Shown: piece after piece, positions 9,292-18,146 of the stretch
Position numbering within the stretch: the first letter of the stretch is position 1
Layout of the letters: each line of letters begins with the position of its first letter
DNA from: an uncultured Bacteroidales bacterium
Lineage (GTDB): Bacteria > Bacteroidota > Bacteroidia > Bacteroidales > Tenuifilaceae
Assembly: GCA_937926785.1 (NCBI GenBank)
Contig: CALBBQ010000034.1
Location: 1-61,416 of the forward strand
DNA: 61,416 nucleotides
Direction: 5' to 3'
Notes under the pieces: model-generated
What the model was told of the DNA's origin: nothing
Databases searched by the model: none
The model's input: only the letters and a program-made list of their open reading frames with translations
Program-made: the position numbers and the translations under genes

Positions 9292-10674
9292 TTACTCCTC
9301 GGGATTATACTGGTTAATCTTTTGCGCGGTGCGCTTTGCCAAATCTTCAATTGCGTTTGAGGTAAGAGTGCTTGTTGATGCAATATCGCGCTTTGCCTTG
9401 AGCAGCTCCTGCAGATTTCTTGCCTCAGGTGAGTTGTCGTTTACCACATCCTTGGGCGAGTCGGCATCCATCTTCTCCCAGTAACCGGGTACAAGCTTAT
9501 TGGCCGGCCCATCGAATGTGGCATAGCTAACCTCATCGGACTGGCTGCTACGAATGTAGTCCGAAACCATTACTGCCCCTGTTTCGGTTGAAGTGAGCTG
9601 ATACTTTAACGCAATGGTAACATTGCTTTGTTGGCCATACACATAGTAAACCACCTTCCGGTACGACACCTTCACCTTTTCCTCACCGGTTGCGGGATCT
9701 TTGTACTTGGTTTCCTCCTTAAGGTATCCTCTTTTCTCGGTTTTTGTGAGTTTTACGGGTGACACCTGCACCACCGAAACCTCGCCGGTAAGCAGAGCCT
9801 TTGCAGCAAGTAGTTTACCAACCTCAAGGTCGGAGCCTGTGGTCAGGCTACGCCTTTGCTCCTCTATGAGCTTATCGGTGCTTGCTGCATCTATCACCTT
9901 AATAAATGGATTGTTAAGGGCGTTAAGCCGGCTAACTACCGATACCTGTACCGATTTGGCCAGCTCGGCAGTGGTGCCTCCAGCGGCACTAAAATCAGAA
10001 ACCCTGATGGTGATGGTTGCCTTTTGCAGAGCCTCGTCGCGTAAATCGCGGGAATCCTTATAGTTTGTAAACTCACGGATAATTCTATCGAGGTTCCCAT
10101 AGGCTTTCCGGTACTGGTTGGCTTCCATGTACTGCCTGGCTTGCCTGTAAAGGGGTTCACATTTGGAAACCTTCAGCATGTCCTGAACGTTGCCGTAATC
10201 GGGTTGCAGACGTTTAACCTCCGATAGCAGCTCTTCGGCTTGCTGAAACTTTTCCGATTCAAGCAGGTTCTGGGCTTCGCCATATATCTTCTCGACGTAT
10301 TTAGGCTTGGCATCATCAAAGTACTCCTTTGCCATAGAAGAAATGGAAAGCTCCACTCCCAGCGCAGCTGCTCTCAATCTGAAGTCTTCGGCATCGAGGT
10401 AGGTGTAAACCGTTTGCTTGAGGTCGTTATCCTCGTAAGCCTTAATCACCTTAAGCGAACGATCATCCAGCACCCGTTGGCCGGCTCGTTTTAACCCAAT
10501 GATGGCGTCAATATTATCGCGTTTAGCCGATAGGGAGCGGAGGTAGGCCTCGGCTGCCAGCTCCCACATGCCGACTTGCTCAAACTTCATTCCCTTTTTT
10601 GCATATTTTTTAGATGCACATCCGCTACCCAGCAAAAGAGTAGCAGCAAGCGTTAGGAGTAGAAATCGCTTCAT
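9292..10674 (-). CDS. Envelope lipoprotein with TPR-like repeats and a CsgG-like domain
   Basis: 460 aa. Signal peptide MKRFLLLTLAATLLLGSGC with lipidation at C19. Residues about 28-215 are helical and TPR-like (GMWELAAEAYLRSL, KFQQAEELLSEVKRLQPDY, NQYRKAYGNLDRIIREF). Residues about 220-300 resemble the nucleotide-binding-like fold of CsgG/LpoB proteins: VSDFSAAGG...ELAKSVQVSVVSRL...FIKVIDAASTDKLIEEQ...ALLTGEVSVV. It is the first gene of a two-gene operon with the LPP20-like protein. A role in an envelope assembly or secretion platform is inferred from the family; substrate unknown. A TATATTTA sequence upstream on the minus strand is one mismatch from a minus-7 box. Confidence 0.75.
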   Translation of the reverse strand: MKRFLLLTLAATLLLGSGCASKKYAKKGMKFEQVGMWELAAEAYLRSLSAKRDNIDAIIGLKRAGQRVLDDRSLKVIKAYEDNDLKQTVYTYLDAEDFRLRAAALGVELSISSMAKEYFDDAKPKYVEKIYGEAQNLLESEKFQQAEELLSEVKRLQPDYGNVQDMLKVSKCEPLYRQARQYMEANQYRKAYGNLDRIIREFTNYKDSRDLRDEALQKATITIRVSDFSAAGGTTAELAKSVQVSVVSRLNALNNPFIKVIDAASTDKLIEEQRRSLTTGSDLEVGKLLAAKALLTGEVSVVQVSPVKLTKTEKRGYLKEETKYKDPATGEEKVKVSYRKVVYYVYGQQSNVTIALKYQLTSTETGAVMVSDYIRSSQSDEVSYATFDGPANKLVPGYWEKMDADSPKDVVNDNSPEARNLQELLKAKRDIASTSTLTSNAIEDLAKRTAQKINQYNPEE

Positions 10675-10825
10675 ACTATCTGGATCATTTCAAATTCAAC
10701 GTATAAATATAGACAATTTAGGTAAGCCGATTACTGTGTACCACAAAGTTTATTTGGCTCTATGCTCAATGGGTTGAGAATTAGATACAACCCTGCTATT
10801 TTACAAAATGCAAGCCAAATTTTTG

Positions 10826-10833
10826 TAAATTTG
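10826..10833 (+). promoter_or_regulatory. Minus-7 box (TAAATTTG) of the Nudix gene
   Basis: An exact TAnnTTTG match 23 bp before the GTG start, placing transcription start near 10840. No clear TTG minus-33 element is seen at the usual 19-21 bp spacing. Confidence 0.55.
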
Positions 10834-10856
10834 AACGGAAAGAAATAGTAATTGAT

Positions 10857-11495
10857 GTGAGCGGATTTGAGCAAGCTGAGCAACTGGTTCAAAAGTTAAA
10901 GGAGGTTTTGGCAATCAGGCTACCCGGTAGTGAGGCACAGACCCTCATGGCACCGTCGGTTCGGAGCGATCTTTTGGGAAACACCGCTCCAAACGCCCAA
11001 ACGCGCCGAAGCGCCGTACTCATCATGCTATATCAAAAAAACGGAACCCTATACTTTCCTCTCATAAAGCGCCAGACCTACGACGGGCCGCACAGCGGCC
11101 AGATCAGCCTGCCGGGAGGCAAGTTTGAGGAGGGCGACGAATCGCTATTCAGCACGGCGCTCAGGGAGGCTAATGAAGAGATTGGCGTTGATACCTCAAA
11201 GGTAGAGGTACTGGGTGAGCTAAGCCCGCTATACATTCCGGTTAGCAACCTGTGCGTGAAACCTGTTGTAGGCTACCTGGCCGGCACCCCCACATTCCTG
11301 CCAAACCTGCAGGAGGTTGAGTATATCATTGAAGCCCCCCTGGAACATCTGACCATGGAGCAGTACAAGTCCGTTAAGGTAATCACCTCGCATGGCCGGC
11401 CAGTTACTGCACCCTACTACAACCTTTGCGGTGAGATGGTTTGGGGCGCTACCGCCATGATCCTCTCCGAACTGGAGGCGGTGGTGAGGGAGTAA
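10857..11495 (+). CDS. CoA pyrophosphatase-type Nudix hydrolase (NudL-like)
   Basis: 212 aa, GTG start; the ATG two bases earlier runs directly into a stop, so GTG is the only sensible choice. The Nudix box lies at about 87-111 (GGKFEEGDESLF, then ALREANEEIGV), with the metal-binding RE-x2-EE core at 103-108. It is preceded by the segment LIKRQTYDGPHSGQISLPGG, the hallmark of the CoA-pyrophosphatase subgroup (UPF0035). The spacing inside the box has one extra residue relative to MutT, as in that subgroup. Expected reaction: cleavage of CoA or acyl-CoA to 3',5'-ADP and phosphopantetheine. It stands alone between divergent lipoproteins and convergent ftsZ. Confidence 0.9.
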   Translation: MSGFEQAEQLVQKLKEVLAIRLPGSEAQTLMAPSVRSDLLGNTAPNAQTRRSAVLIMLYQKNGTLYFPLIKRQTYDGPHSGQISLPGGKFEEGDESLFSTALREANEEIGVDTSKVEVLGELSPLYIPVSNLCVKPVVGYLAGTPTFLPNLQEVEYIIEAPLEHLTMEQYKSVKVITSHGRPVTAPYYNLCGEMVWGATAMILSELEAVVRE

Positions 11496-11971
11496 ATCGT
11501 TCATACATGCTATAAAGTTGCGTTCTACTCTTTCCGTGCCAACACCAATAAAATTTTAAAAACCACTAAACGGACTTTTAATTTCTTTTAAACGCTGAAC
11601 ATATTTATAGGAGTATCATAACGGCTGTTGTGCCCTCCCAGATGTTTTTGCTTGGTGCGATGCAAGTGTTCTGCATTGAAGGTTGGTTAATTTTATGCGA
11701 GCGTTAATTTTTTTTGCATCCCCTGGTTCCCATGGCTCAATCATGGGTCATGCGACATCAGTAGCTATACAGTAACAGGATATTGTTTTAACCCAATTAT
11801 TGCATTAGAAAAATTTCTAATGCAATGCGACTAAGGAAAACTTCTAAGAGTTCCCAATGAATAATTTGGGTTTAAACGATTTGCCCTATACCTGAGCTAA
11901 GCCATAAACGAAAAAAGCGTAGCCTTGAAGCCGCGGTTTGTTCATATAATTAGGGTGGTTAAGTACTTTAA
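11496..11971. other. Intergenic region between convergent Nudix and ftsZ genes
   Basis: No gene is supported. It holds a near-perfect palindrome (11799-11826) and a smaller inverted repeat CCCATG (11729-11734)/CATGGG (11742-11747). The only candidate end signal for the division cluster is weak: a short GCG...CGC stem followed by six T on the minus strand near 11910-11935. Confidence 0.6.
11799..11826. repeat. Perfect 13-bp inverted repeat with 2-bp spacer
   Basis: ATTGCATTAGAAA (11799-11811) and TTTCTAATGCAAT (11814-11826) are exact reverse complements separated by AA. It has no T-run on either side, so it is not a standard terminator. Its symmetry is typical of a dimeric repressor site, but both flanking genes point toward it, so it lies at no known promoter. 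Confidence 0.8.
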
Positions 11972-13426
11972 CTAATCTACATTGTCGTACAAGTAAGGGT
12001 TTTCGGGGTTAATGATGATGTCATCGTCGTTGAGGGTTACCCTCGATACGTTAGATGTTTTGGGTAGCTCCGGGGGTTCGATGTTCATGTTACGGCGCTT
12101 ATAGGCGGGAACATTCTCAATCTCATCCATGTTTGCCCAGCGATTACTGCCCACTGCAGTGTGAGGCATGGGTTGAGCACCAGACGTTTTGGGTAGTGGC
12201 TGAGTTTTGCCCGTCTCCTTGGGCATACGCTCAGGGTTAACGGTTTTCACCTCAAAGGGGTCGGAGGTCACGTCGAACTCAATCACACGTTGAGCGGGGT
12301 CATCGAATGTGGGTTTACGCGACTTGCGCGGTGCTCTTACTTCCTCGGGTTCAGCTGGGGTGTCGCTGATGAACTGTACCTTGGTAGTTTGGCTGTCGGA
12401 ATCGAGAGAGATGACCTCAACGCTACGTTCCTTAACGTAGAGCTCGGGGATACTGCTGGTTCCAAATCCGGTGGCTATAACGGTTACCTTTAAGTCCTCG
12501 CCCAGAGAGGAGTCGCAACCATTACCCCAGATGAGGTCGGCATCATCGCCGGCAGCATGCTGCACGTAGTCGATTACGATTCCTACCTCCTCCATGGTAA
12601 TCTCGTCCTGCCCGTAGGTGATGTTGATCAGGATATTACGAGCGCCCGATATATCGTTGTTGTTCAACAGGGGCGACTCAAGGGCTTGTTTAACCGCTTC
12701 GATGGCGCGGTTCTGTCCGTTTGCACGCCCGGAACCCATGAGCGCCACGCCACTGTTATACATCACGGTTTCCACATCGGCAAAGTCAACATTGATGTAG
12801 CCGTGCACGGTGATGATCTCTGCAATGCCCTTGGCTGCTGTGGCCAGCACATCATCAGCTTTGGCAAAAGCCTCGGTCAGCTTAAGGTTGCCGTACACCT
12901 CGAGCAGCTTTTCGTTGTTGATCACCAGCAAGGAATCGACATGCTGGCTGATGTTTCTGATTCCCTCAATGGCTTGAGTCATTCTTTTACGCCCCTCGGT
13001 ACGGAAGGGTATGGTAACAATGGCCACGGTGAGAATGCCCAGCTCCTTAGCCGCTTTGGCAATAATTGGTGCCGCACCGGTACCGGTTCCGCCGCCCATC
13101 CCTGCGGTGATGAACACCATCTTGGTTTTTCGCTTAAGCAAATCCACTATGGTTTGCAGGCTCTCAATGGCCGCCTGACGGCCAATCTCAGGCTTATTGC
13201 CGGCACCCCGCCCCTCGGTAAGCGTTGCTCCCAGTTGCACCTTGATCGATACCGGACTGTTTACCAGCGCCTGGGCATCGGTGTTGCAAAGCACAAAGTC
13301 CACATCTTTTATACCCATGCGGTACATGTAGTTCACTGCGTTGCCACCGCCACCGCCTACACCAATAACCTTAATGATGGATTCATTGGTTGCTGGTAAA
13401 TCGAAATTTATGATCTCCTCACCCAT
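11972..13426 (-). CDS. ftsZ: Cell division protein FtsZ
   Basis: 484 aa. Tubulin-like GTPase that polymerises into the Z-ring at midcell. The GTP-binding signature [10 protein letters not shown] is at residues 111-120 and the first glycine-rich loop at 22-29. The catalytic T7 loop is in [13 protein letters not shown] long linker follows the globular part, then NVPAYKRR, the FtsA-binding type motif. Unlike in proteobacteria, 39 more residues follow it, ending DNVD, as is usual for Bacteroidota FtsZ. It is the last gene of the dcw cluster, 60 bp after ftsA. Confidence 0.99.
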   Translation of the reverse strand: MGEEIINFDLPATNESIIKVIGVGGGGGNAVNYMYRMGIKDVDFVLCNTDAQALVNSPVSIKVQLGATLTEGRGAGNKPEIGRQAAIESLQTIVDLLKRKTKMVFITAGMGGGTGTGAAPIIAKAAKELGILTVAIVTIPFRTEGRKRMTQAIEGIRNISQHVDSLLVINNEKLLEVYGNLKLTEAFAKADDVLATAAKGIAEIITVHGYINVDFADVETVMYNSGVALMGSGRANGQNRAIEAVKQALESPLLNNNDISGARNILINITYGQDEITMEEVGIVIDYVQHAAGDDADLIWGNGCDSSLGEDLKVTVIATGFGTSSIPELYVKERSVEVISLDSDSQTTKVQFISDTPAEPEEVRAPRKSRKPTFDDPAQRVIEFDVTSDPFEVKTVNPERMPKETGKTQPLPKTSGAQPMPHTAVGSNRWANMDEIENVPAYKRRNMNIEPPELPKTSNVSRVTLNDDDIIINPENPYLYDNVD

Positions 13427-13486
13427 ACTCTCAATTTTTTATGCTGACCATTTTTTAATTAAATAATGATATTAGGCAAAAGATTG

Positions 13487-14815
13487 CTACATTTCCAAAT
13501 CATCGTCGGCAAAGAGGTTGCTCAGCACACCGGAAATTCTCATGCCGAACGAACGCTTTTCGGTAGTTTTCTTTTCCGGTTCGGAGTTAGCTGCAGGCTT
13601 CTCTTCGGCGGGTTTGGCTGCATTTCCGGCACATGAGCCGGCTTCGCCGGAATTAATGCGTTCAAGGCCCATCAGGGCCAGGCCTATAACTGTTGATAGC
13701 TGGGGGAAGTTATACCGCTCCAGCGACTCTGAACAAAGCATCTCCGAAGGGTATCCGATTCGCACATCGTAACCCCATTTAAACTTGATAAGGGGTACCA
13801 AATGCTTGAGCAGAGCTCCTCCACCGGTGATAACCACACCGGCGCTGAGTTTTGGGGCAAAACCGGAGGCCTGTATCTCGTAGTGGGCGAAATCCAGTAT
13901 TTCCTCCATGCGTGCCTGGATGATTCCTGCAAGGCTTCGCATCGATATTTCCTTTGGCTCCCTGCCGCTAATTCCGGGCACGGTTATAATTTTATTGTCG
14001 GGAGCCATACTCATAAGGGCATAGCCATGCTGGCATTTAAGTATCTCCGCATGCTTTTGAAGAATCTGGCAACCTTCCTTAATGTCCTGGGTTATGATGT
14101 TGCCCCCGAACGGGATTACTGCCGTGTGCCTTACAATTCCGTTGTAGTAAACAGCCAGGTCGGTGGTTCCACCTCCAATATCAATCAAAGCAACACCAGC
14201 CTCACGCTCTTCGTCGGTTAACACGGCCTTTGACGAGGCCAACGGCTCAAGGATAAGTTCGGCCACATCAACGCCTACCCTGTTCACGCACTTCTCGATG
14301 TGCTTAGCCGATGAGGTTTTGCCTATTACGATGTGGAAGTTTGCTCCCAATCGCCTTCCCAGCATACCTACCGGATTATCATCTTCAAGGGTTACGTTAT
14401 CAATGGAGAAATCGAGCGGAAGAACATGCAGAATGCTATCGCCCGACTCAACAGGGATATTGTACATGTCCTCGATCAACCGCTTAATATCCTTCCTTTT
14501 GATCTCGGTCTCCTCAGCTCCAAGGGTTATGTACCCATAGTTTTTGATGCTATAGATATGCTGCCCCGCAATGCCCACATAGGCCGTTCTGATTTTTACC
14601 CCGGCCTGACTCTCCACATCGCGAACGGTTTTTTCGATAGAATTAACGGTTTCCTCAATGTTTTGAATCATACCTTTTTTTATACCGGTTGATTCAGTTG
14701 TACTGAAACCAACAACCTGTAAGCGCCCCGTGCTGGTGCGTTTACCTAAAAGGGTTACTACCTTGGTGGTTCCAAGGTCAATAGCCGCAACATAAGTGTT
14801 ACTGTCTTGTGTCAT
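13487..14815 (-). CDS. ftsA: Cell division protein FtsA
   Basis: 442 aa from the ATG at 14815 (MTQDSNTYVAAIDLGTTKV). An upstream in-frame TTG at 14836 would run into ftsQ and is not needed. Actin-like ATPase that tethers FtsZ to the membrane: phosphate loops AAIDLGTTKV and LIDIGGGTTDLAVY, adenosine motif GVVITGGGALL. The C-terminus (KRSFGMRISGVLSNLFADDD) is the amphipathic membrane-targeting helix, reached through a polar, low-complexity linker. It begins 5 bp after the ftsQ stop. Confidence 0.97.
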   Translation of the reverse strand: MTQDSNTYVAAIDLGTTKVVTLLGKRTSTGRLQVVGFSTTESTGIKKGMIQNIEETVNSIEKTVRDVESQAGVKIRTAYVGIAGQHIYSIKNYGYITLGAEETEIKRKDIKRLIEDMYNIPVESGDSILHVLPLDFSIDNVTLEDDNPVGMLGRRLGANFHIVIGKTSSAKHIEKCVNRVGVDVAELILEPLASSKAVLTDEEREAGVALIDIGGGTTDLAVYYNGIVRHTAVIPFGGNIITQDIKEGCQILQKHAEILKCQHGYALMSMAPDNKIITVPGISGREPKEISMRSLAGIIQARMEEILDFAHYEIQASGFAPKLSAGVVITGGGALLKHLVPLIKFKWGYDVRIGYPSEMLCSESLERYNFPQLSTVIGLALMGLERINSGEAGSCAGNAAKPAEEKPAANSEPEKKTTEKRSFGMRISGVLSNLFADDDLEM

Positions 14816-14820
14816 AGCTG

Positions 14821-15627
14821 TTAGTATTTTGTGCAAACTATTTGATTTGAAAACTTTAGGTTAATCACGCTGTACTTGTTCCACCCCTCAGCGGGTAATG
14901 CTTTTTCGTAAAATATCTTTAGCTTTTTCAGCTTGTTTACATATCCATCGAACCCACCCAGCTGAACCACATGGGGACCAACCAGGGGGACAAGCTCAAT
15001 GTTCCTTGGACCTTTCACGTAGATCTGAACAAGCTGCGCATTCCAAAACTTATCTTTGCTCACGTACCGGGCAAATTCGAAAAGTTCATAAATCAAAGGT
15101 TTTCCCCCACTTTCCAGGCTATCGGAATAGCTGGTAATATCGATGTTGGGTGCAACCCTAAAGGGTTCACGGATATTACCGCTTGCCACCAGAACATCGG
15201 CTGAAAAGCCGGGTAGGAATGGCAAAATTTTTCCGGAATCATCGATGTAGTAAGTTTGACCCTTCTCGTTGAAAACTCTGAGTAGTGGGCGTCGTTGGAA
15301 AATCTCCACCTTAAGCTTACCGGTTGCCGATTTAAAGGCCTGAACATCGCGAACGGCAGCAAGTTTTGCTACCTCCCTCTCAATATCCAGGGTGTTTACC
15401 ATGTTTATTGGTTTGCCAATAGGCGATATTTTAGAGTTTAAGATCAACTTTTTAACCTGGCTGGCACGAACAAAACCGTACTTGGCGCTATCGAGCACCA
15501 CCACCTCCAGCTCCGTGCAGCGTTTTGTTTTGTAGTGCCGGTGCGCATAGGAGATGCCATAAACAATCCAGGCCAGTAAAAAGATCCAGGCCAGTAACTT
15601 TAATCCTATGCGTAGCTTCCTGTTCAT
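14821..15627 (-). CDS. ftsQ: Cell division protein FtsQ/DivIB
   Basis: 268 aa. One transmembrane helix (about 8-27) after a short basic cytoplasmic tail, then a periplasmic part. A POTRA-like segment is seen at about 37-115 (LEVVVLDSAKYGFVRASQVK...EVAKLAAVRDVQAFKSA...KVEIFQRRPLLRVF). Identification rests partly on position between murC and ftsA, as FtsQ is poorly conserved. It links the FtsL complex to the divisome. The start is 4 bp after the murC stop. Confidence 0.88.
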   Translation of the reverse strand: MNRKLRIGLKLLAWIFLLAWIVYGISYAHRHYKTKRCTELEVVVLDSAKYGFVRASQVKKLILNSKISPIGKPINMVNTLDIEREVAKLAAVRDVQAFKSATGKLKVEIFQRRPLLRVFNEKGQTYYIDDSGKILPFLPGFSADVLVASGNIREPFRVAPNIDITSYSDSLESGGKPLIYELFEFARYVSKDKFWNAQLVQIYVKGPRNIELVPLVGPHVVQLGGFDGYVNKLKKLKIFYEKALPAEGWNKYSVINLKFSNQIVCTKY

Positions 15628-15631
15628 CGGT

Positions 15632-17014
15632 TTACTTTTCTTTCTCTGCTAACACAGCAGCAATATCATTTACCAATCTATCGATATCACCTGCTCCCAT
15701 GGTGAGCAGCACATCCACTTTGTTATCCTTCAGCCATGCCAAAATCTGCATTTTTTGCAGGAATAGAACGTTGGGGTTTTGCATTAATCCAATAATGGTA
15801 GCCGACGAGACCCCCTCAATGGGCAACTCCCTTGCCGGGTATATCTCGGTAATAACCGCCTGGTCGAGCATATCGAGAGCGGCAGCAAAGCCGTCGGCAA
15901 AATCGCGTGTGCGCGAGTACAAGTGGGGCTGAAATATGCCGGTAATGTGTCTGCACGGAAACACATCGCGAACCGACCTGATAAGTGCCTCTATCTCCTT
16001 GGGGTGATGTGCATAATCATCTATGTAGATAGATTTAGCTCCGCGGAAACGAACATCGAAACGGCGCTGTACGCCCCTAAACGTGCGCAGACCTTTGGAT
16101 AACGCCTGAACGCTTAAGCCAAGTGCTAATGCAGCAGCTGATGCTGCAATGGCATTTTCCAGGTTATACCTCCCCGGTACTCCTAACTCCAGGTTCTCTA
16201 TGGAACCATTGGGGGTAACCAGGGTAAAACCATACAGGCCATTATCAATTCTTATATTGATGGGATAATAATCGCATTCAGGCGTAAAGCCATAAGTTAG
16301 CAACTTGACTCCAGAGTCTAAACGGGGTTGGAAGGCCAATTCCTGTTTAACAACAAGGGTTCCGTTAGGTTTAATTTGCGAGGTGAATTGCCTAAAGGCA
16401 TCAATTACCGCCTCATGAGTGCCATAAATATCCAAGTGATCGGCATCGACCGAGGTGATGATAGCCAATTCAGGATATAGCTGCAGAAAGCTGCGGTCGT
16501 ACTCGTCGGCTTCCACCACCATCAGGTTATTTCCCCTATCGGCCAAAACCAGATTGCTTTCAAAGTTACGCGAAATACCTCCTAGAAATGCATCGCACCC
16601 CAACTCCGTTGAGAGCAAATGAGCCAAAAGGGTTGATGTGGTGGTTTTGCCATGTGTTCCAGCCACAGCGAGAGTTCTATAACCTGAAGCAATTAATCCG
16701 AGAACCTGCGCCCTTTTCATGAGATTGAACCCATTAGCCCGAAAATAGCTCAGCTCGGTATGGGTAGGTGGAACAGCGGGTGTGTAGATAACCAGTGTAC
16801 CCTGTGAGTTCAGAAACTCAGGTGGAATACTGCTAATACTATCGGTGTAGTGAATGTGAGAACCCTGCTGCTCCAGGCTACGGGTAATATCGGAAGCCAC
16901 ACGGTCGTAACCTGCAACCGGCAATCCCTTGTGCATGAAGTAACGCGCCAGCGCACTCATGCCTATACCTCCGATTCCAACGAAGTAAACCCTTTTAACC
17001 TCAGCCAAATTCAT
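15632..17014 (-). CDS. murC: UDP-N-acetylmuramate--L-alanine ligase MurC
   Basis: 460 aa. Adds L-alanine to UDP-MurNAc with ATP, the first amino acid of the peptidoglycan stem. The N-terminal UDP-binding part begins YFVGIGGIGMSALARYF; the ATP-binding loop is VAGTHGKTTTSTLLAHLL; further Mur ligase signatures are EADEYDRSFL and DDYAHHPKEI. The C-terminal domain is complete. It starts 13 bp after murG and ends 4 bp before ftsQ. Confidence 0.98.
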   Translation of the reverse strand: MNLAEVKRVYFVGIGGIGMSALARYFMHKGLPVAGYDRVASDITRSLEQQGSHIHYTDSISSIPPEFLNSQGTLVIYTPAVPPTHTELSYFRANGFNLMKRAQVLGLIASGYRTLAVAGTHGKTTTSTLLAHLLSTELGCDAFLGGISRNFESNLVLADRGNNLMVVEADEYDRSFLQLYPELAIITSVDADHLDIYGTHEAVIDAFRQFTSQIKPNGTLVVKQELAFQPRLDSGVKLLTYGFTPECDYYPINIRIDNGLYGFTLVTPNGSIENLELGVPGRYNLENAIAASAAALALGLSVQALSKGLRTFRGVQRRFDVRFRGAKSIYIDDYAHHPKEIEALIRSVRDVFPCRHITGIFQPHLYSRTRDFADGFAAALDMLDQAVITEIYPARELPIEGVSSATIIGLMQNPNVLFLQKMQILAWLKDNKVDVLLTMGAGDIDRLVNDIAAVLAEKEK

Positions 17015-17027
17015 TTCCTACTATTTA

Positions 17028-18146
17028 TCATTTGCCTTTTTCAGCCAGCTTCAATACTTCTCTTGCAATTACCCCAGCCGAATGGCGTAACGCCAGTTTC
17101 GCGATGTTCTCCGATAGTTCACGGCATCTCTGGGGGTCATCAATGAGCACTAAGGCTTCGTCTAAAAGCCTCGTGGCAGCCTGATTGTCGGGTACCATAA
17201 CCGCTGCGTTGCGTTCCACAAGAGCCATTGCGTTTCGGGTTTGATGATCCTCCGCTACGTTGGGCGAAGGCACTAATACAGTTGGCTTTGCCACCAGACA
17301 AAGCTCCGAAATGGTCCCGGCACCGGCGCGGGAAATCACCACATCGGCAGCGGTGTAGGCTAAATCCATCCGTCCGATGAAATCGAAAAGCCTAATGTTA
17401 CCGACCGGGTTTAACTCAAACTCTTCCTTTACCTTCTGATGGTAAAGCTTTCCGGTTTGCCAGATAATCACAACATCGGATCTAGTTCGTATTTTCTCCA
17501 CCCCGGCCAAAAGGCTCCGGTTAATGGTACGTGCACCTAGGCTGCCTCCAAGAACCAGAATCACACGCTTACTGGCATCAATCCCGAAAAATTCGAGGCT
17601 CTCGGTACGATTCACCGACAAGTTTTCGATATCCTGCCGTACTGGGTTACCGGTAAGCAGTATCTTGTCGGCCGGAAAGTATTTTTGCATATCAGGATAA
17701 GCCACACAAATTACCTGTGCTCGTTTGGCCAGCAGCTTATTGGTTACTCCGGCATAGGAATTCTGTTCCTGAATGAGAGTTGGAATGCCCTTCCGCTGGG
17801 CAGCCTTGAGCACCGGGCCACTGGCATATCCGCCAACTCCAACCACTACATCGGGTTTGAACTGCCTGATGATACGTCGAGCCTTTACCAGGCTGAGCAG
17901 GAGCTTGTAAATAACCAGTAAGTTCTTAGGGGTTAAGCTACGGGAAAACCCTGCAACCGGTAACCCAACAATGGGAAAACCGGCCTGAGGAACTCTATCC
18001 ATTTCCATGCGTCCTTTGGCGCCCACAAAAAGAATATCGGCCTCTGGATTCATGGCCCTGACTGCATTGGCAATTGCAATGGCAGGGAAAATATGGCCGC
18101 CAGTGCCTCCGCCGCTAACTATTACTTTCAACCGGTTCCTCTCCAT
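17028..18146 (-). CDS. murG: Lipid II synthase MurG
   Basis: 372 aa. Transfers GlcNAc from UDP-GlcNAc to lipid I at the inner face of the membrane. The N-terminal loop VSGGGTGGHIFPAIAIA and the donor-binding segments LGGSLGARTIN and ISRAGAGTISEL are clear. The ATG lies inside the end of ftsW, a 32-bp overlap; a TTG at 18131 would shorten the overlap but ATG gives the usual MurG N-terminus, so it is kept. Confidence 0.97.
   Translation of the reverse strand: MERNRLKVIVSGGGTGGHIFPAIAIANAVRAMNPEADILFVGAKGRMEMDRVPQAGFPIVGLPVAGFSRSLTPKNLLVIYKLLLSLVKARRIIRQFKPDVVVGVGGYASGPVLKAAQRKGIPTLIQEQNSYAGVTNKLLAKRAQVICVAYPDMQKYFPADKILLTGNPVRQDIENLSVNRTESLEFFGIDASKRVILVLGGSLGARTINRSLLAGVEKIRTRSDVVIIWQTGKLYHQKVKEEFELNPVGNIRLFDFIGRMDLAYTAADVVISRAGAGTISELCLVAKPTVLVPSPNVAEDHQTRNAMALVERNAAVMVPDNQAATRLLDEALVLIDDPQRCRELSENIAKLALRHSAGVIAREVLKLAEKGK

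Noticed and set aside
11910..11935. Intrinsic terminator of ftsZ
   Set aside because: There are six T on the minus strand, but only a 3-bp GCG/CGC stem precedes them; too weak to call.
12557..13399. 280-codon open frame opposite ftsZ
   Set aside because: It lies fully antisense to the conserved GTPase domain of ftsZ, shows no known domain and has no start signal; it is a codon-bias shadow.
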